Virus record (IMG/VR): IMGVR_UViG_3300000597_000004
Span: 1 to 21,692 of that record
Origin: a virus
DNA: 21,692 bases
Strand: one strand, 5' to 3'
Under the pieces are notes generated by a model that was given only the letters and a program-made list of their open reading frames with translations, did not search any database and was not told the DNA's origin. Positions 14,614-21,103 of the stretch are shown here, in pieces (position 1 is the first letter of the stretch; each line of letters begins with the position of its first letter). The position numbers were made by a program, and so were the translations under genes.

Positions 14614-16135
14614 AGGAACCGCCCAATTGAAATGCTTGACTATTGGCGCCCGTAAACGTTCCATCGGCAAATCGGAATACGCAAGATGTCGAGTTTGGGC
14701 TGGCAACCCCTGCAAGGCTCTTGCCGCTAATTCCTCCCTCTACAGCGCTTCCGCAATATTGCGAATTTGCAATGTTAACCGTCGCTATCGGTAAAGTAAC
14801 ATTGAAACTCGTCGCACATGCGCTATTAACATTGATAGAAATGAACGCAGACCATATCACAATTTTACCGAACTGTTTGGAGCGACCATTTAGTGCTGTA
14901 TATGTTGCGCTGCCAGAACCGCAAGTCGGCGTTGGCGTGAAAGTTGTCCAGGCGGTATTATCAGCAACTAACGCGCCGCCCGCATAATATCCGTTTTGCA
15001 CATTTAATGTTCCTACTCCCTTAAATCCACCAGTTACAACACTACCAGCGCCATAAACCACAGCACCATTTGCTAGGCCGAATTGCGCAGTTAAGGCACC
15101 AGCATTCACTGTTTGAAAGTTTACAGAGCTGGAAGGCGTTGCAACACTAGTGGGATCATTGACAGTCAAACATTGCAAGAAAAACTCGCCCGCCGCACCG
15201 CCATTGTTATCACCGAGCATCGCAAGACATATAGGCACATCCCCCGCTACACCCGCTCGTCCAGAAACATGCCGGCCAAAAGTAATTAAAACCGGGTCTA
15301 AGTTGTTACTTACGCCAGGAATAAGCGACAGACCGGTAACGGTTGCCCCGCCGGTAGATACGTCAGTCATTGCTATATCAGTAAGGCCACCTGAAGCAGG
15401 AGGACGCACATCCCATGCAATATTAGCAGTTCCTCCCCCGGTAATTGGATCACAAATAACCGGTAAATTTTGCCCACTTGACGCATTTACAAACACAACT
15501 GGATTTTGCAATGTCGTATTTTGCCGTAATGCAGTGCAAAAACCGATTGCTACCTTTGCAGCAGTATCGCCTACTACATCAGTATAACTAATCGTGACGC
15601 CAGTAGCGCCGCCGATATTTGCTCCAGTAAATTTTACCGCATGAACAGCGCCAACCCCAATAGTACCCCCAAACGTTGCATTAACGCCTTGACCCTGCGC
15701 ATTGCTGCCAAGAACATTAAACGGATAAATATTGTTACCTGTCCAATTAACGTTTTGATCCAAAGCCGAAATTACATGTCCCGATACTTCAGGTGGAGCA
15801 GTAAAAGGACCGCTGCTACCTATACAAGTTGAACCCGTAAAAGCAGGCGAGCACGGATAACTAACAATATTAGCAGTATCTACCAAAGCCAACGTTGGCG
15901 AAGCAGCAATTGGCAAGCAAGGTGGAGTTGGGCTGCCAACAGTACCGGTACAATAAAATGCCGTCGAATTAGTGATGTCGTTGGTAATATTACGTAAATT
16001 AAGTGGAGTTATTAAACCGGTAGTGTTATCGGGAAATTGCGCAGTAATCTCGGCAAGAATTGTAGAACGACTCTTCTGCGCGTAAGCAGAAGTCGATAAA
16101 CATAAAGCAAAAAATACAGGTAAAAATTTCTTCAC
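14600..16135 (-). CDS. Large tail/fibre protein with signal peptide and paired cysteines
   Basis: A 511-residue protein from GTG at 16135 (GTGA overlap with the preceding stop; a second GTG one codon earlier is possible). Residues 1-19 are a signal peptide (MKKFLPVFFALCLSTSAYA, then Q20) with a clean AYA site. Residues 22-57 hold the phage-tail N-terminal motif LAEITAQFPDNTTGLITPLN and LRNITNDITNS. The rest is Gly/Thr/Asn-rich beta sequence. The C-terminal part (WTTFTPTPTCGSGSATYTAL, then a 'GSYE' end) resembles the trimerising tip of many tail fibres. The mature chain has 12 cysteines at about 62, 73, 95, 104, 200, 228, 303, 322, 405, 440, 461 and 485, arranged in neighbouring pairs. This pattern suggests disulfides formed outside the cytoplasm. 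It follows the gp4-like adaptor gene. Confidence 0.75.
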   Translation of the reverse strand: MKKFLPVFFALCLSTSAYAQKSRSTILAEITAQFPDNTTGLITPLNLRNITNDITNSTAFYCTGTVGSPTPPCLPIAASPTLALVDTANIVSYPCSPAFTGSTCIGSSGPFTAPPEVSGHVISALDQNVNWTGNNIYPFNVLGSNAQGQGVNATFGGTIGVGAVHAVKFTGANIGGATGVTISYTDVVGDTAAKVAIGFCTALRQNTTLQNPVVFVNASSGQNLPVICDPITGGGTANIAWDVRPPASGGLTDIAMTDVSTGGATVTGLSLIPGVSNNLDPVLITFGRHVSGRAGVAGDVPICLAMLGDNNGGAAGEFFLQCLTVNDPTSVATPSSSVNFQTVNAGALTAQFGLANGAVVYGAGSVVTGGFKGVGTLNVQNGYYAGGALVADNTAWTTFTPTPTCGSGSATYTALNGRSKQFGKIVIWSAFISINVNSACATSFNVTLPIATVNIANSQYCGSAVEGGISGKSLAGVASPNSTSCVFRFADGTFTGANSQAFQLGGSYETN

Positions 16136-16854
16136 CACCCCACCTGCTTGGTGTTGCGCAGACGATCAAATGACGTACCGAAACGTCGCCGGTCCAAACG
16201 TACATAAGTTCCGCGATTTTCCCGGTCTCCAGTCATCTTCAAATACCTGCGCAACAACGTTCCTGCCCCGCCGGGGTAACGCTCATCGTCATCACCCAGC
16301 AAAGACTGTGCCCGATCATCATCAAGACCTACACACATCTCACCCGTCAGTCGGCGCAACAAATAAAGTTGATTGGGAAACCAAGGAATACTTCCATCTG
16401 CCGGCACTGGAACATCAGGCATAATTGCTTGATAGCGAACAAGCGCTTGATAAGCTCCGCTTGGCGGCATCCAAAAATAAGCAATAGGCGGTACCTTTGA
16501 AGTATCAACCGCAAATGAAATCGGAAAATTAGAAAGCCCTGCCGTCACTACCATTTTGTCCATCTGATCAAGATCGATGGGAATTAATTCATAAGGAACG
16601 CCTTGTATCCAATAAAAACAATCGTTGGGTTTAGCACGAAGATAATCAGCAGGAAAAGGCATTGTCGCCCGTCCAAACGAATCAACAATAGTTGGAAGAT
16701 TAAAATAAAAATCTTTTTGGGACGCACTAACATCCCAGTCCTGATAAAGTTCTTGAAGAATTAAGTTAAGTTTTTGCGCCCCTTGCAGCACATAACCGGG
16801 CACGTTCGCATCTTGGCATGCTTGAGCCACAATCTGCAAAGAAGTAAGTGGCAC
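16132..16854 (-). CDS. P22 gp4-like head-to-tail adaptor / head completion protein
   Basis: A 240-residue protein starting at GTG 16854 (MPLTSLQIV), one base after the preceding TGA. The N-terminal half has the pattern LQGAQKLNLILQELYQDWDV and an aromatic strand (DFYFNLPTI) followed by PFPADYLRAKPNDCFYW, typical of P22 gp4-type connector proteins that sit under the portal. The C-terminal half is helical with GEMCVGLDDDRAQSLLGDDDE and ends in an Arg-rich tail (RLDRRRFGTSFDRLRNT) of the kind that binds the portal. P22 gp4 is 166 residues, so this copy is longer. Its place between capsid genes and the tail fibre/hub genes supports the role. The next gene overlaps its stop (GTGA). Confidence 0.7.
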   Translation of the reverse strand: MPLTSLQIVAQACQDANVPGYVLQGAQKLNLILQELYQDWDVSASQKDFYFNLPTIVDSFGRATMPFPADYLRAKPNDCFYWIQGVPYELIPIDLDQMDKMVVTAGLSNFPISFAVDTSKVPPIAYFWMPPSGAYQALVRYQAIMPDVPVPADGSIPWFPNQLYLLRRLTGEMCVGLDDDRAQSLLGDDDERYPGGAGTLLRRYLKMTGDRENRGTYVRLDRRRFGTSFDRLRNTKQVGW

Positions 16855-16855
16855 G

Positions 16856-17323
16856 TCATTCCGATCCCTTCAGGATCGCCTCTGTGACGGCGATATCTTT
16901 CTTATGTTTCTCAATAATCTGAAGCTTGGCTTCAATATTATTATCATGCCGGCTTATAATATTTTTTTGAGATTCCGTAAATATCAAATTGCCTCGCCGC
17001 TTTCCCAAATCCCATTCAGTTTGCGCTTTCAAAATATAAGTTTCACGTCCAGTACGATACTGAACAAGCTCTTTTTCGGCTGCCTCAAGTTCAAGTTTCA
17101 AGGTGCGTAACCGATACTTAGCCGCGACCCAATCAGAAGCATTAGTCAATTTGTCCAATTCAACTCTAAGTGCTGGAAGACCATCAAGATTTCGCACATG
17201 CGAGCGCAATGACATCTTTCCCGCGCCAAGATCAAAAGCAATCACCACTTCCGTTACAATGTCAGAAGCCTTGTAAGTTGGCTCTTTAGTATCTTCCTTT
17301 ATTGGAACAACTTCAGCCGACAT
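16856..17323 (-). CDS. Coiled-coil protein of unknown function, head region
   Basis: A 155-residue protein with an acidic, probably disordered N-terminus (VVPIKEDTKEPTYKAS), a beta segment (EVVIAFDLGAGKMSLRS), and a long charged helical remainder from about residue 50 (KYRLRTLKLELEAAEKELVQ and later LQIIEKHKKDIAVTEAILKG) that should form a coiled coil. The start ATG shares one base with the preceding TAA (TAATG). No family is recognised. In comparable podovirus operons, small proteins between capsid and adaptor are usually head-tail joining or assembly chaperone proteins, but that is only a positional inference. Confidence 0.65.
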   Translation of the reverse strand: MSAEVVPIKEDTKEPTYKASDIVTEVVIAFDLGAGKMSLRSHVRNLDGLPALRVELDKLTNASDWVAAKYRLRTLKLELEAAEKELVQYRTGRETYILKAQTEWDLGKRRGNLIFTESQKNIISRHDNNIEAKLQIIEKHKKDIAVTEAILKGSE

Positions 17324-17769
17324 TACACACCTAATAAAGTCTTACTTGCAACATTGATCTGGTTTGGTCCGATCCTAAGCTCGCGCGGCTTACGGTAAAA
17401 ATTACGATTAGCTCCGCCGATCTCATCCTCATGCTCCCAACAGCGCCGCATTTGCTCACGCATCGAAGCAGCTTGCAAAGCCGTCACGCGATAAGTAAAA
17501 GCGTGAATATATTCTACTCCATCGAATAAAAGCCGCACCGCATGACCGGGTAAATCAATCAATACATCTTCAAACTGCTCTGCGGGCCTATGCCGGCGAC
17601 GCTCATGCGTCAACGCCTCTTCAAGAAAAGCTTCCTCTGCTTTGCTTTTTCTTTCTTCGGCAACATGCGCCCGTGCCTTGTCAAGAATGCGCTGCTTCTC
17701 TTCATCATCAAGCGCAGCAAACTCAAGCCGATCAACAAAGTCACGTGGCAATTCGAACTTCTTGTTCAT
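17323..17769 (-). CDS. Hypothetical phage protein, head region
   Basis: A 148-residue protein beginning at ATG 17769, four bases (ATGA) into the preceding gene's stop; an in-frame TTG four codons upstream is less likely. The N-terminal half is helical and highly charged (MNKKFELPRDFVDRLEFAAL, then LDDEEKQRILDKARAHVAEE). The C-terminal half is beta-rich and aromatic (VLIDLPGHAVRLLFDGVEYI, then a helix with REQMRRCWEHEDEI) and ends in a basic/Asn-rich part (NRNFYRKPRELRIGPNQIN). No family is recognised. It is coupled to both neighbours by overlapping stop/start codons and belongs to the head module. Confidence 0.65.
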   Translation of the reverse strand: MNKKFELPRDFVDRLEFAALDDEEKQRILDKARAHVAEERKSKAEEAFLEEALTHERRRHRPAEQFEDVLIDLPGHAVRLLFDGVEYIHAFTYRVTALQAASMREQMRRCWEHEDEIGGANRNFYRKPRELRIGPNQINVASKTLLGV

Positions 17770-18062
17770 GTATGCACCCAACTTGCACCGGCAGCCGCAG
17801 CGGCCGAGAGAAGAATGGGAAAGCCGGTCGCTGGATCAAAGGCGACATAATCACCTTCAATGCAACGCAATACTCCACGATTGGGAATACTCAACAAACC
17901 CTTCTGCGAATAAGCACCCGGCCAAATTGGCCGACCGTTAATCTGATCGTTCAAGATCGAAGTCAAGAACGTCGCCACATCTGCCGGAATGTAATCGTTG
18001 GTGCCGACAACCATAGCCGTAAGCGTGGTTGTCGCCGCCGTACCAAGCGTACGTGTCGCCAT
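17766..18062 (-). CDS. Small hypothetical virion protein, head region
   Basis: A 98-residue protein from ATG 18062, which shares one base with the preceding TGA (TGATG). The N-terminus is Thr/Ala-rich (MATRTLGTAATTTLTAMVVG), the middle contains a helix (PADVATFLTSILNDQ) and a beta part with Trp, Tyr and Gly (GRPIWPGAYSQKGLLSIPN, VLRCIEGDYVAFDPATGFP), and the C-terminus is Ala-rich. The compact beta-rich middle could be a capsid decoration protein or stopper, but nothing specific shows this. It directly follows the two paralogous genes. Confidence 0.6.
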   Translation of the reverse strand: MATRTLGTAATTTLTAMVVGTNDYIPADVATFLTSILNDQINGRPIWPGAYSQKGLLSIPNRGVLRCIEGDYVAFDPATGFPILLSAAAAAGASWVHT

Positions 18063-18364
18063 CAACCACCTCCACTAGCAAATCCTTGAATTTGCCCTAG
18101 CGTTGGCTGCGCATTCATCTGCGCTGCGATATCTGCCGCCATAGCATTGGTCAACGTAGTAATGTCAGCCGCTTGAATGATCCCGCCAGCACCGGTTCCT
18201 TGTAAATTTGTACCGGCAAAATTTTGCGTATTAAATAGCGCCTTAGTTTGCGCCAAACCAGAACCGCCAACAGGACCGGAAAGCGGCCCGACTGGATCAC
18301 TCATAGATCCAGTACCCGGACCAATCCAGTCAACCCAAGCCGCATAACGAAGACGATAAGCCAT
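18062..18364 (-). CDS. Small virion protein, second copy of a tandem pair
   Basis: A 100-residue protein starting at ATG 18364 (TGATG overlap with the preceding stop). A longer open frame upstream is shadow of the first copy. It begins MAYRLRYAAWVDWIGPGTGS and ends LTNAMAADIAAQMNAQ plus a Gly/Ser tail; the middle is Gly/Pro/Leu-rich (VGPLSGPVGGSGLAQTK) and then Asn/Gly/Thr-rich. The same beginning and end are found in the gene just upstream, so the two arose by duplication. The C-terminal helix is alanine-rich and probably oligomerises. The position directly after the capsid gene suggests a minor head or decoration protein. No described family is recognised. Confidence 0.7.
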   Translation of the reverse strand: MAYRLRYAAWVDWIGPGTGSMSDPVGPLSGPVGGSGLAQTKALFNTQNFAGTNLQGTGAGGIIQAADITTLTNAMAADIAAQMNAQPTLGQIQGFASGGG

Positions 18365-18654
18365 CAGGAGCCTCCTGTAGCAAAGCCAGCTAATCGCGTG
18401 AGAATAGCATTCATTTGCGCCGCGATATCGGCTGCCATTGCATTGGTCAACGCAGTGACATCTGCCGTCGCCAAAGCACCACCCGTACCAGTACCTTGAA
18501 TGTTTGCCGTGTTCGCACTGGCGTTGAACTCCAATGTCTGCCCGGTACCGGAAGACCCCAGTTCCCCGGCAAGCACTGCGGCTGCTCCACCCATTGGACC
18601 TAGGCCAGGGGCAATCCAATCAACCGCCACTGAGTAACGAAGTCGATATGCCAT
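18364..18654 (-). CDS. Small virion protein, first copy of a tandem pair
   Basis: A 96-residue protein with ATG at 18654, sharing one base with the capsid gene's TAA (TAATG). An open frame 30 codons longer would run into the capsid gene and lacks support. It begins MAYRLRYSVAVDWIAPGLGP and ends with LTNAMAADIAAQMNAI, matching the next gene at both ends; the centre diverges more (GGAAAVLAGELGSSGTGQ). It is likely a head decoration, stopper or other capsid-associated protein because of its position right after the capsid gene. The shared N-terminal tyrosine/arginine/tryptophan motif (MAYRLRY, VDWI) may be the contact surface. Confidence 0.7.
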   Translation of the reverse strand: MAYRLRYSVAVDWIAPGLGPMGGAAAVLAGELGSSGTGQTLEFNASANTANIQGTGTGGALATADVTALTNAMAADIAAQMNAILTRLAGFATGGS

Positions 18655-20006
18655 TAGCCGAACACGAGGTTGAAGGCAGACGTTGATTCGATTCGCATTG
18701 CAAACTGTTGGTTTTGAATTAACGTCCCATAAAACGCTTTCCAACCAACAATCCTCAACTGATTAATCGGATCAGACTTATCCGCATCTTTCAGATAACT
18801 AAATTTCACGTCATCAAGAACAACCTGACCATAAGAACCACGACCGAAGATAAAAGTTGGATAGATCGTAACACCAACACCCGGTGTTGCAGGCGGAACT
18901 TGGGCCATGCCGATACCGGTAATAATTACGGTTTGACCGGGTGCGAGCTGCGTCGCCTGCCCCTGCATTGGTCCGGTAGTTGGACCGGAAGCGCTCAACC
19001 CAAGATTAACCGGAGCTGTAGCCGAACCAGTACCAACATACACGTTGAACGTAAAACCAGCGAGTGCAGGCAATACCACAGAAATTGAACCGTTTGGCCC
19101 CGTTACCGAAATTGGACCGGAAGCCGCATAAATACGACTCTCATACTGATTCTGCGTATCTGACGCGGTGACGATAATAAAATAGTTTGCGTTAGTAGCA
19201 AGACTGCCGGAAGTTCCGGCTGTACCGGTAATAGCAGCGACCCCAACAAACGTTGGAACCAAGTTCGAAAGACAAAAACGAATGCCACTCCACTCACCAA
19301 TCTCATAATTATACAACCGATTAATATCCGAATACGACCACGCAGTATTGATACGCGCATCTTCACGAAGATCGCCAGCTACAAATGGATGCATCACCGC
19401 CACATAGTGCGGCATGGCACGTGGATTGGTAGATGCCTTCGCTCCACCCGAATCGGCAGCAATTTTGGTATCGGTCATCTCGTCGCCGGAATAACGCGGC
19501 GCACCGAGCGTAACCAGCATTGCAAAAGCGCGATTAAGCTCGTGCACATTCAATACATCACCAGCAACCAATGCACCGCGCGATCCACGCGCATTCACAT
19601 AATTTATCTGTGCAAAAGCCATCAACGCATTAAATGTGTTTCTCTCGAAAGTCTCGGCAACTTGAAGCCCGGTCAACTCAATTGCTTTTTTGAACAAAGG
19701 ATGTTTGATCGTAATTTCTGCAACATCGGTTACAGTAATCTTGTCACCCCATTGTAACGCTGTTGCCACGACTTGCTGGATCGTCATTATTTCGCCAACC
19801 GGCGGCACACCTTCGGACAAAGGCGCAAAAGGAAGCGGCACGCGCTGATAGCGCGTTGCGGTATAGGTTGTACCTCTGCCGTGAGGCAGCTCTAAGGGAT
19901 CACCGAATTGATAAACAACAAGCTGACGCCGTGCGAGCGGTAACGTCTTGTCAGCAATATAAGCCTCAATATCAGCCTGAAAGCTGGGAGCGGTATTGAT
20001 TGGCAT
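18654..20006 (-). CDS. Major capsid protein, N4-gp56 family, with inserted Ig/FN3-like domain
   Basis: A 450-residue capsid protein of the N4-gp56 type (HK97 fold). The N-terminal half has FERNTFNALMAFAQINYVNA, ALVAGDVLNVHELNRAFAML, HYVAVMHPFVAGDLREDARI and EIGEWSGIRFCLSNLVPTF, an order known for this family; the end has VVLDDVKFSYLKDADKSDPI and QLRIVGWKAFYGTLIQNQQF. Between about residues 255 and 366 lies an extra roughly 110-residue Gly/Thr/Ser-rich segment (GSLATNANYFIIVTASDTQN, then FTFNVYVGTGSATAPVNLG) that looks like an Ig/FN3-type beta domain probably exposed on the shell surface. The start is ATG with GAGG at six bases. It follows the scaffold gene by 15 bases. No cleavage of an N-terminal pro-piece is evident. 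Confidence 0.9.
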   Translation of the reverse strand: MPINTAPSFQADIEAYIADKTLPLARRQLVVYQFGDPLELPHGRGTTYTATRYQRVPLPFAPLSEGVPPVGEIMTIQQVVATALQWGDKITVTDVAEITIKHPLFKKAIELTGLQVAETFERNTFNALMAFAQINYVNARGSRGALVAGDVLNVHELNRAFAMLVTLGAPRYSGDEMTDTKIAADSGGAKASTNPRAMPHYVAVMHPFVAGDLREDARINTAWSYSDINRLYNYEIGEWSGIRFCLSNLVPTFVGVAAITGTAGTSGSLATNANYFIIVTASDTQNQYESRIYAASGPISVTGPNGSISVVLPALAGFTFNVYVGTGSATAPVNLGLSASGPTTGPMQGQATQLAPGQTVIITGIGMAQVPPATPGVGVTIYPTFIFGRGSYGQVVLDDVKFSYLKDADKSDPINQLRIVGWKAFYGTLIQNQQFAMRIESTSAFNLVFG

Positions 20007-20021
20007 GACTCGCCTCTCGGA

Positions 20022-20807
20022 TCATAGGGGCACGTCCGACAAGCGCTCTTCCAAAGTCTTTCCACCGCTACGTTCACGTTTACCGACATTCGTATCGCCG
20101 CGCGACTGACTTGGCCGACTCGAACTAGCTGCGACACGTTTTGCAGCTTCAGTACGCTGCTTACTGCTGCCAGCAGGTCGCGAAAGTATATCTTCACCAA
20201 TCATATATTTCAGAATTGCCTCACGAGACGCACCGCCGCCCTCTTGCCGCAATCGCTGAAATTCCGCTTCGACTTTCGCTTCCATTCGTTTGTAACGTGG
20301 ATCGTTAACGGCTTTAGTTTGGTAGAGCGCTCGATCATTTTGATCCCAGGTAGACAGCTGCATGCCGCGAATTTGTTGGGTCAACCGGGTTTCGGAATCC
20401 CGCAAATCCTCATGCACGCGCTCTTCTGGAGTCAAAGATGATCGACGTTGTGCACGCTGTTCTGCCGATTCGGTAGGTTGTTGTTGGCTAACCGGCTGTT
20501 GCCGTGCCTTCAACAATTCATCAATCCGACGATTGGCTGTCTTTTCACGCTCTTCAGCCTCACGAAGGCGCCGATCTAAGCTCTTGATCCTGTCAGTGGC
20601 ACGGCCGGCGGTTCGTTCGACACGCTCTCGGCTTTGTGCGCTGACTTCATCAGATTGCTCAGTCTCTTTGCCCTCGTCCGCCTCATCCTCAAAATCATCC
20701 GGGTTATCCGGTTCCTCTTCAGAAGGATCATTTGGCGGGTTGTCCTCTTCCGGCTCGATCTGCTCTACCCCGGAAAGATCAACTTCATCGTCATTAGGTT
20801 TCGGCAT
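20022..20807 (-). CDS. Capsid scaffold protein
   Basis: A 261-residue protein from ATG 20807 (GGAG five bases before; an in-frame GTG just upstream would be too near the ribosome site). Residues 1-55 are strongly acidic (VEQIEPEEDNPPNDPSEEEP and more), residues about 60-105 are a charged coiled coil (RIKSLDRRLREAEEREKTAN), the middle is Gln-rich, and the last 65 residues are basic and helical (KRVAASSSRP, GKRERSGGKTLEERLSDVPL). An acidic N-terminus, coiled coil and basic C-terminal capsid-binding part is the scaffold layout, and the gene is directly upstream of the major capsid gene as in most tailed phages. No protease domain is seen. Confidence 0.8.
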   Translation of the reverse strand: MPKPNDDEVDLSGVEQIEPEEDNPPNDPSEEEPDNPDDFEDEADEGKETEQSDEVSAQSRERVERTAGRATDRIKSLDRRLREAEEREKTANRRIDELLKARQQPVSQQQPTESAEQRAQRRSSLTPEERVHEDLRDSETRLTQQIRGMQLSTWDQNDRALYQTKAVNDPRYKRMEAKVEAEFQRLRQEGGGASREAILKYMIGEDILSRPAGSSKQRTEAAKRVAASSSRPSQSRGDTNVGKRERSGGKTLEERLSDVPL

Positions 20808-20820
20808 CACAGCTCCGAAA

Positions 20821-20837
20821 AGCGAGTAACGCTCGCT
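20821..20837 (-). terminator. Short hairpin followed by TTTT (weak terminator or processing site)
   Basis: Reading the minus strand: AGCGAG, loop CGTTA, CTCGCT, a perfect 6-pair stem with a 5-base loop, followed by TTT and then C. An alternative stem in the same place (CGAGTA/TACTCG, 8-base loop) overlaps it, so the two are mutually exclusive. The T-run is short for an efficient intrinsic terminator. It lies just before the scaffold ribosome site, so it might instead protect or expose the mRNA 5' end. Confidence 0.35.
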
Positions 20838-20845
20838 ACTCGAAA

Positions 20846-20863
20846 GACGCTAATTCGTGCGTC
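20846..20863 (-). repeat. Inverted repeat in the spacer before the scaffold gene
   Basis: A GACGC ... GCGTC inverted repeat with an 8-base loop (TAATTCGT on the + strand). It sits nine bases from the hairpin at 20821-20837, upstream of it in the direction of transcription. It could form an RNA hairpin or an operator half-site pair. The stem is only 5 pairs, so chance is possible. Confidence 0.3.
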
Positions 20864-20914
20864 ACTCGAACAGACGAAGGTAAAATTAAACAGAAGCTAA
20901 AGAAAAAGCAATAG

Positions 20915-21103
20915 TCACTTTTCAGCTTCAGCTTTGGGCTCTTCTACCGTAGTTTCTTCTAAAATAGGGCCTCGCACCAATTCTAAATGAAAACTCCGTA
21001 ACTTATTAGCCACGCTTTCAACAACTTCCCACGCACGCATCAAAATGGCCGTATCGAGTTCATTCATCATAACTTGAAGCCGACTTAGTTCATTTACTGT
21101 CAT
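20915..21103 (-). CDS. Small helical protein of unknown function
   Basis: A 62-residue protein starting within the stop of the preceding gene (ATGA, 21100-21103). The first two thirds form amphipathic helices (LSRLQVMMNELDTAILMRAW, then ESVANKLRSFHLEL), the end is acidic and Lys/Ala-rich (ETTVEEPKAEAEK). No family is recognised. It is encoded between the peptidoglycan-binding-domain protein and the scaffold and ends just before the regulatory spacer. Small helical proteins at this place may be assembly factors, but I have no direct evidence. Confidence 0.6.
   Translation of the reverse strand: MTVNELSRLQVMMNELDTAILMRAWEVVESVANKLRSFHLELVRGPILEETTVEEPKAEAEK

Larger units (their letters stand above)
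20808..20914 (-). promoter_or_regulatory. Intergenic regulatory spacer with hairpins ahead of the scaffold/capsid genes
   Basis: The largest gap in this compact operon, 107 bases. In the direction of transcription it starts with a T-rich stretch (TTGCTTTTTC, then TTTAATTTT about 17 bases on), which could hold a weak -35/-10 pair (TTGCTT, TAATTT). It is followed by two hairpins and then the ribosome site CGGAG. Two near-copies of ACTCGAA-GACG on the + strand lie about 26 bases apart. The spacer probably sets the level of scaffold and capsid expression by a promoter, an RNA processing site or a partial terminator; which of these cannot be told. Confidence 0.4.

Noticed and set aside
18365-18744. 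Extended starts for the two tandem paralogues
   Set aside because: The extensions run into the upstream gene in another frame and share no similarity, whereas both copies start alike at MAYRLRY with overlapping stop/start codons.
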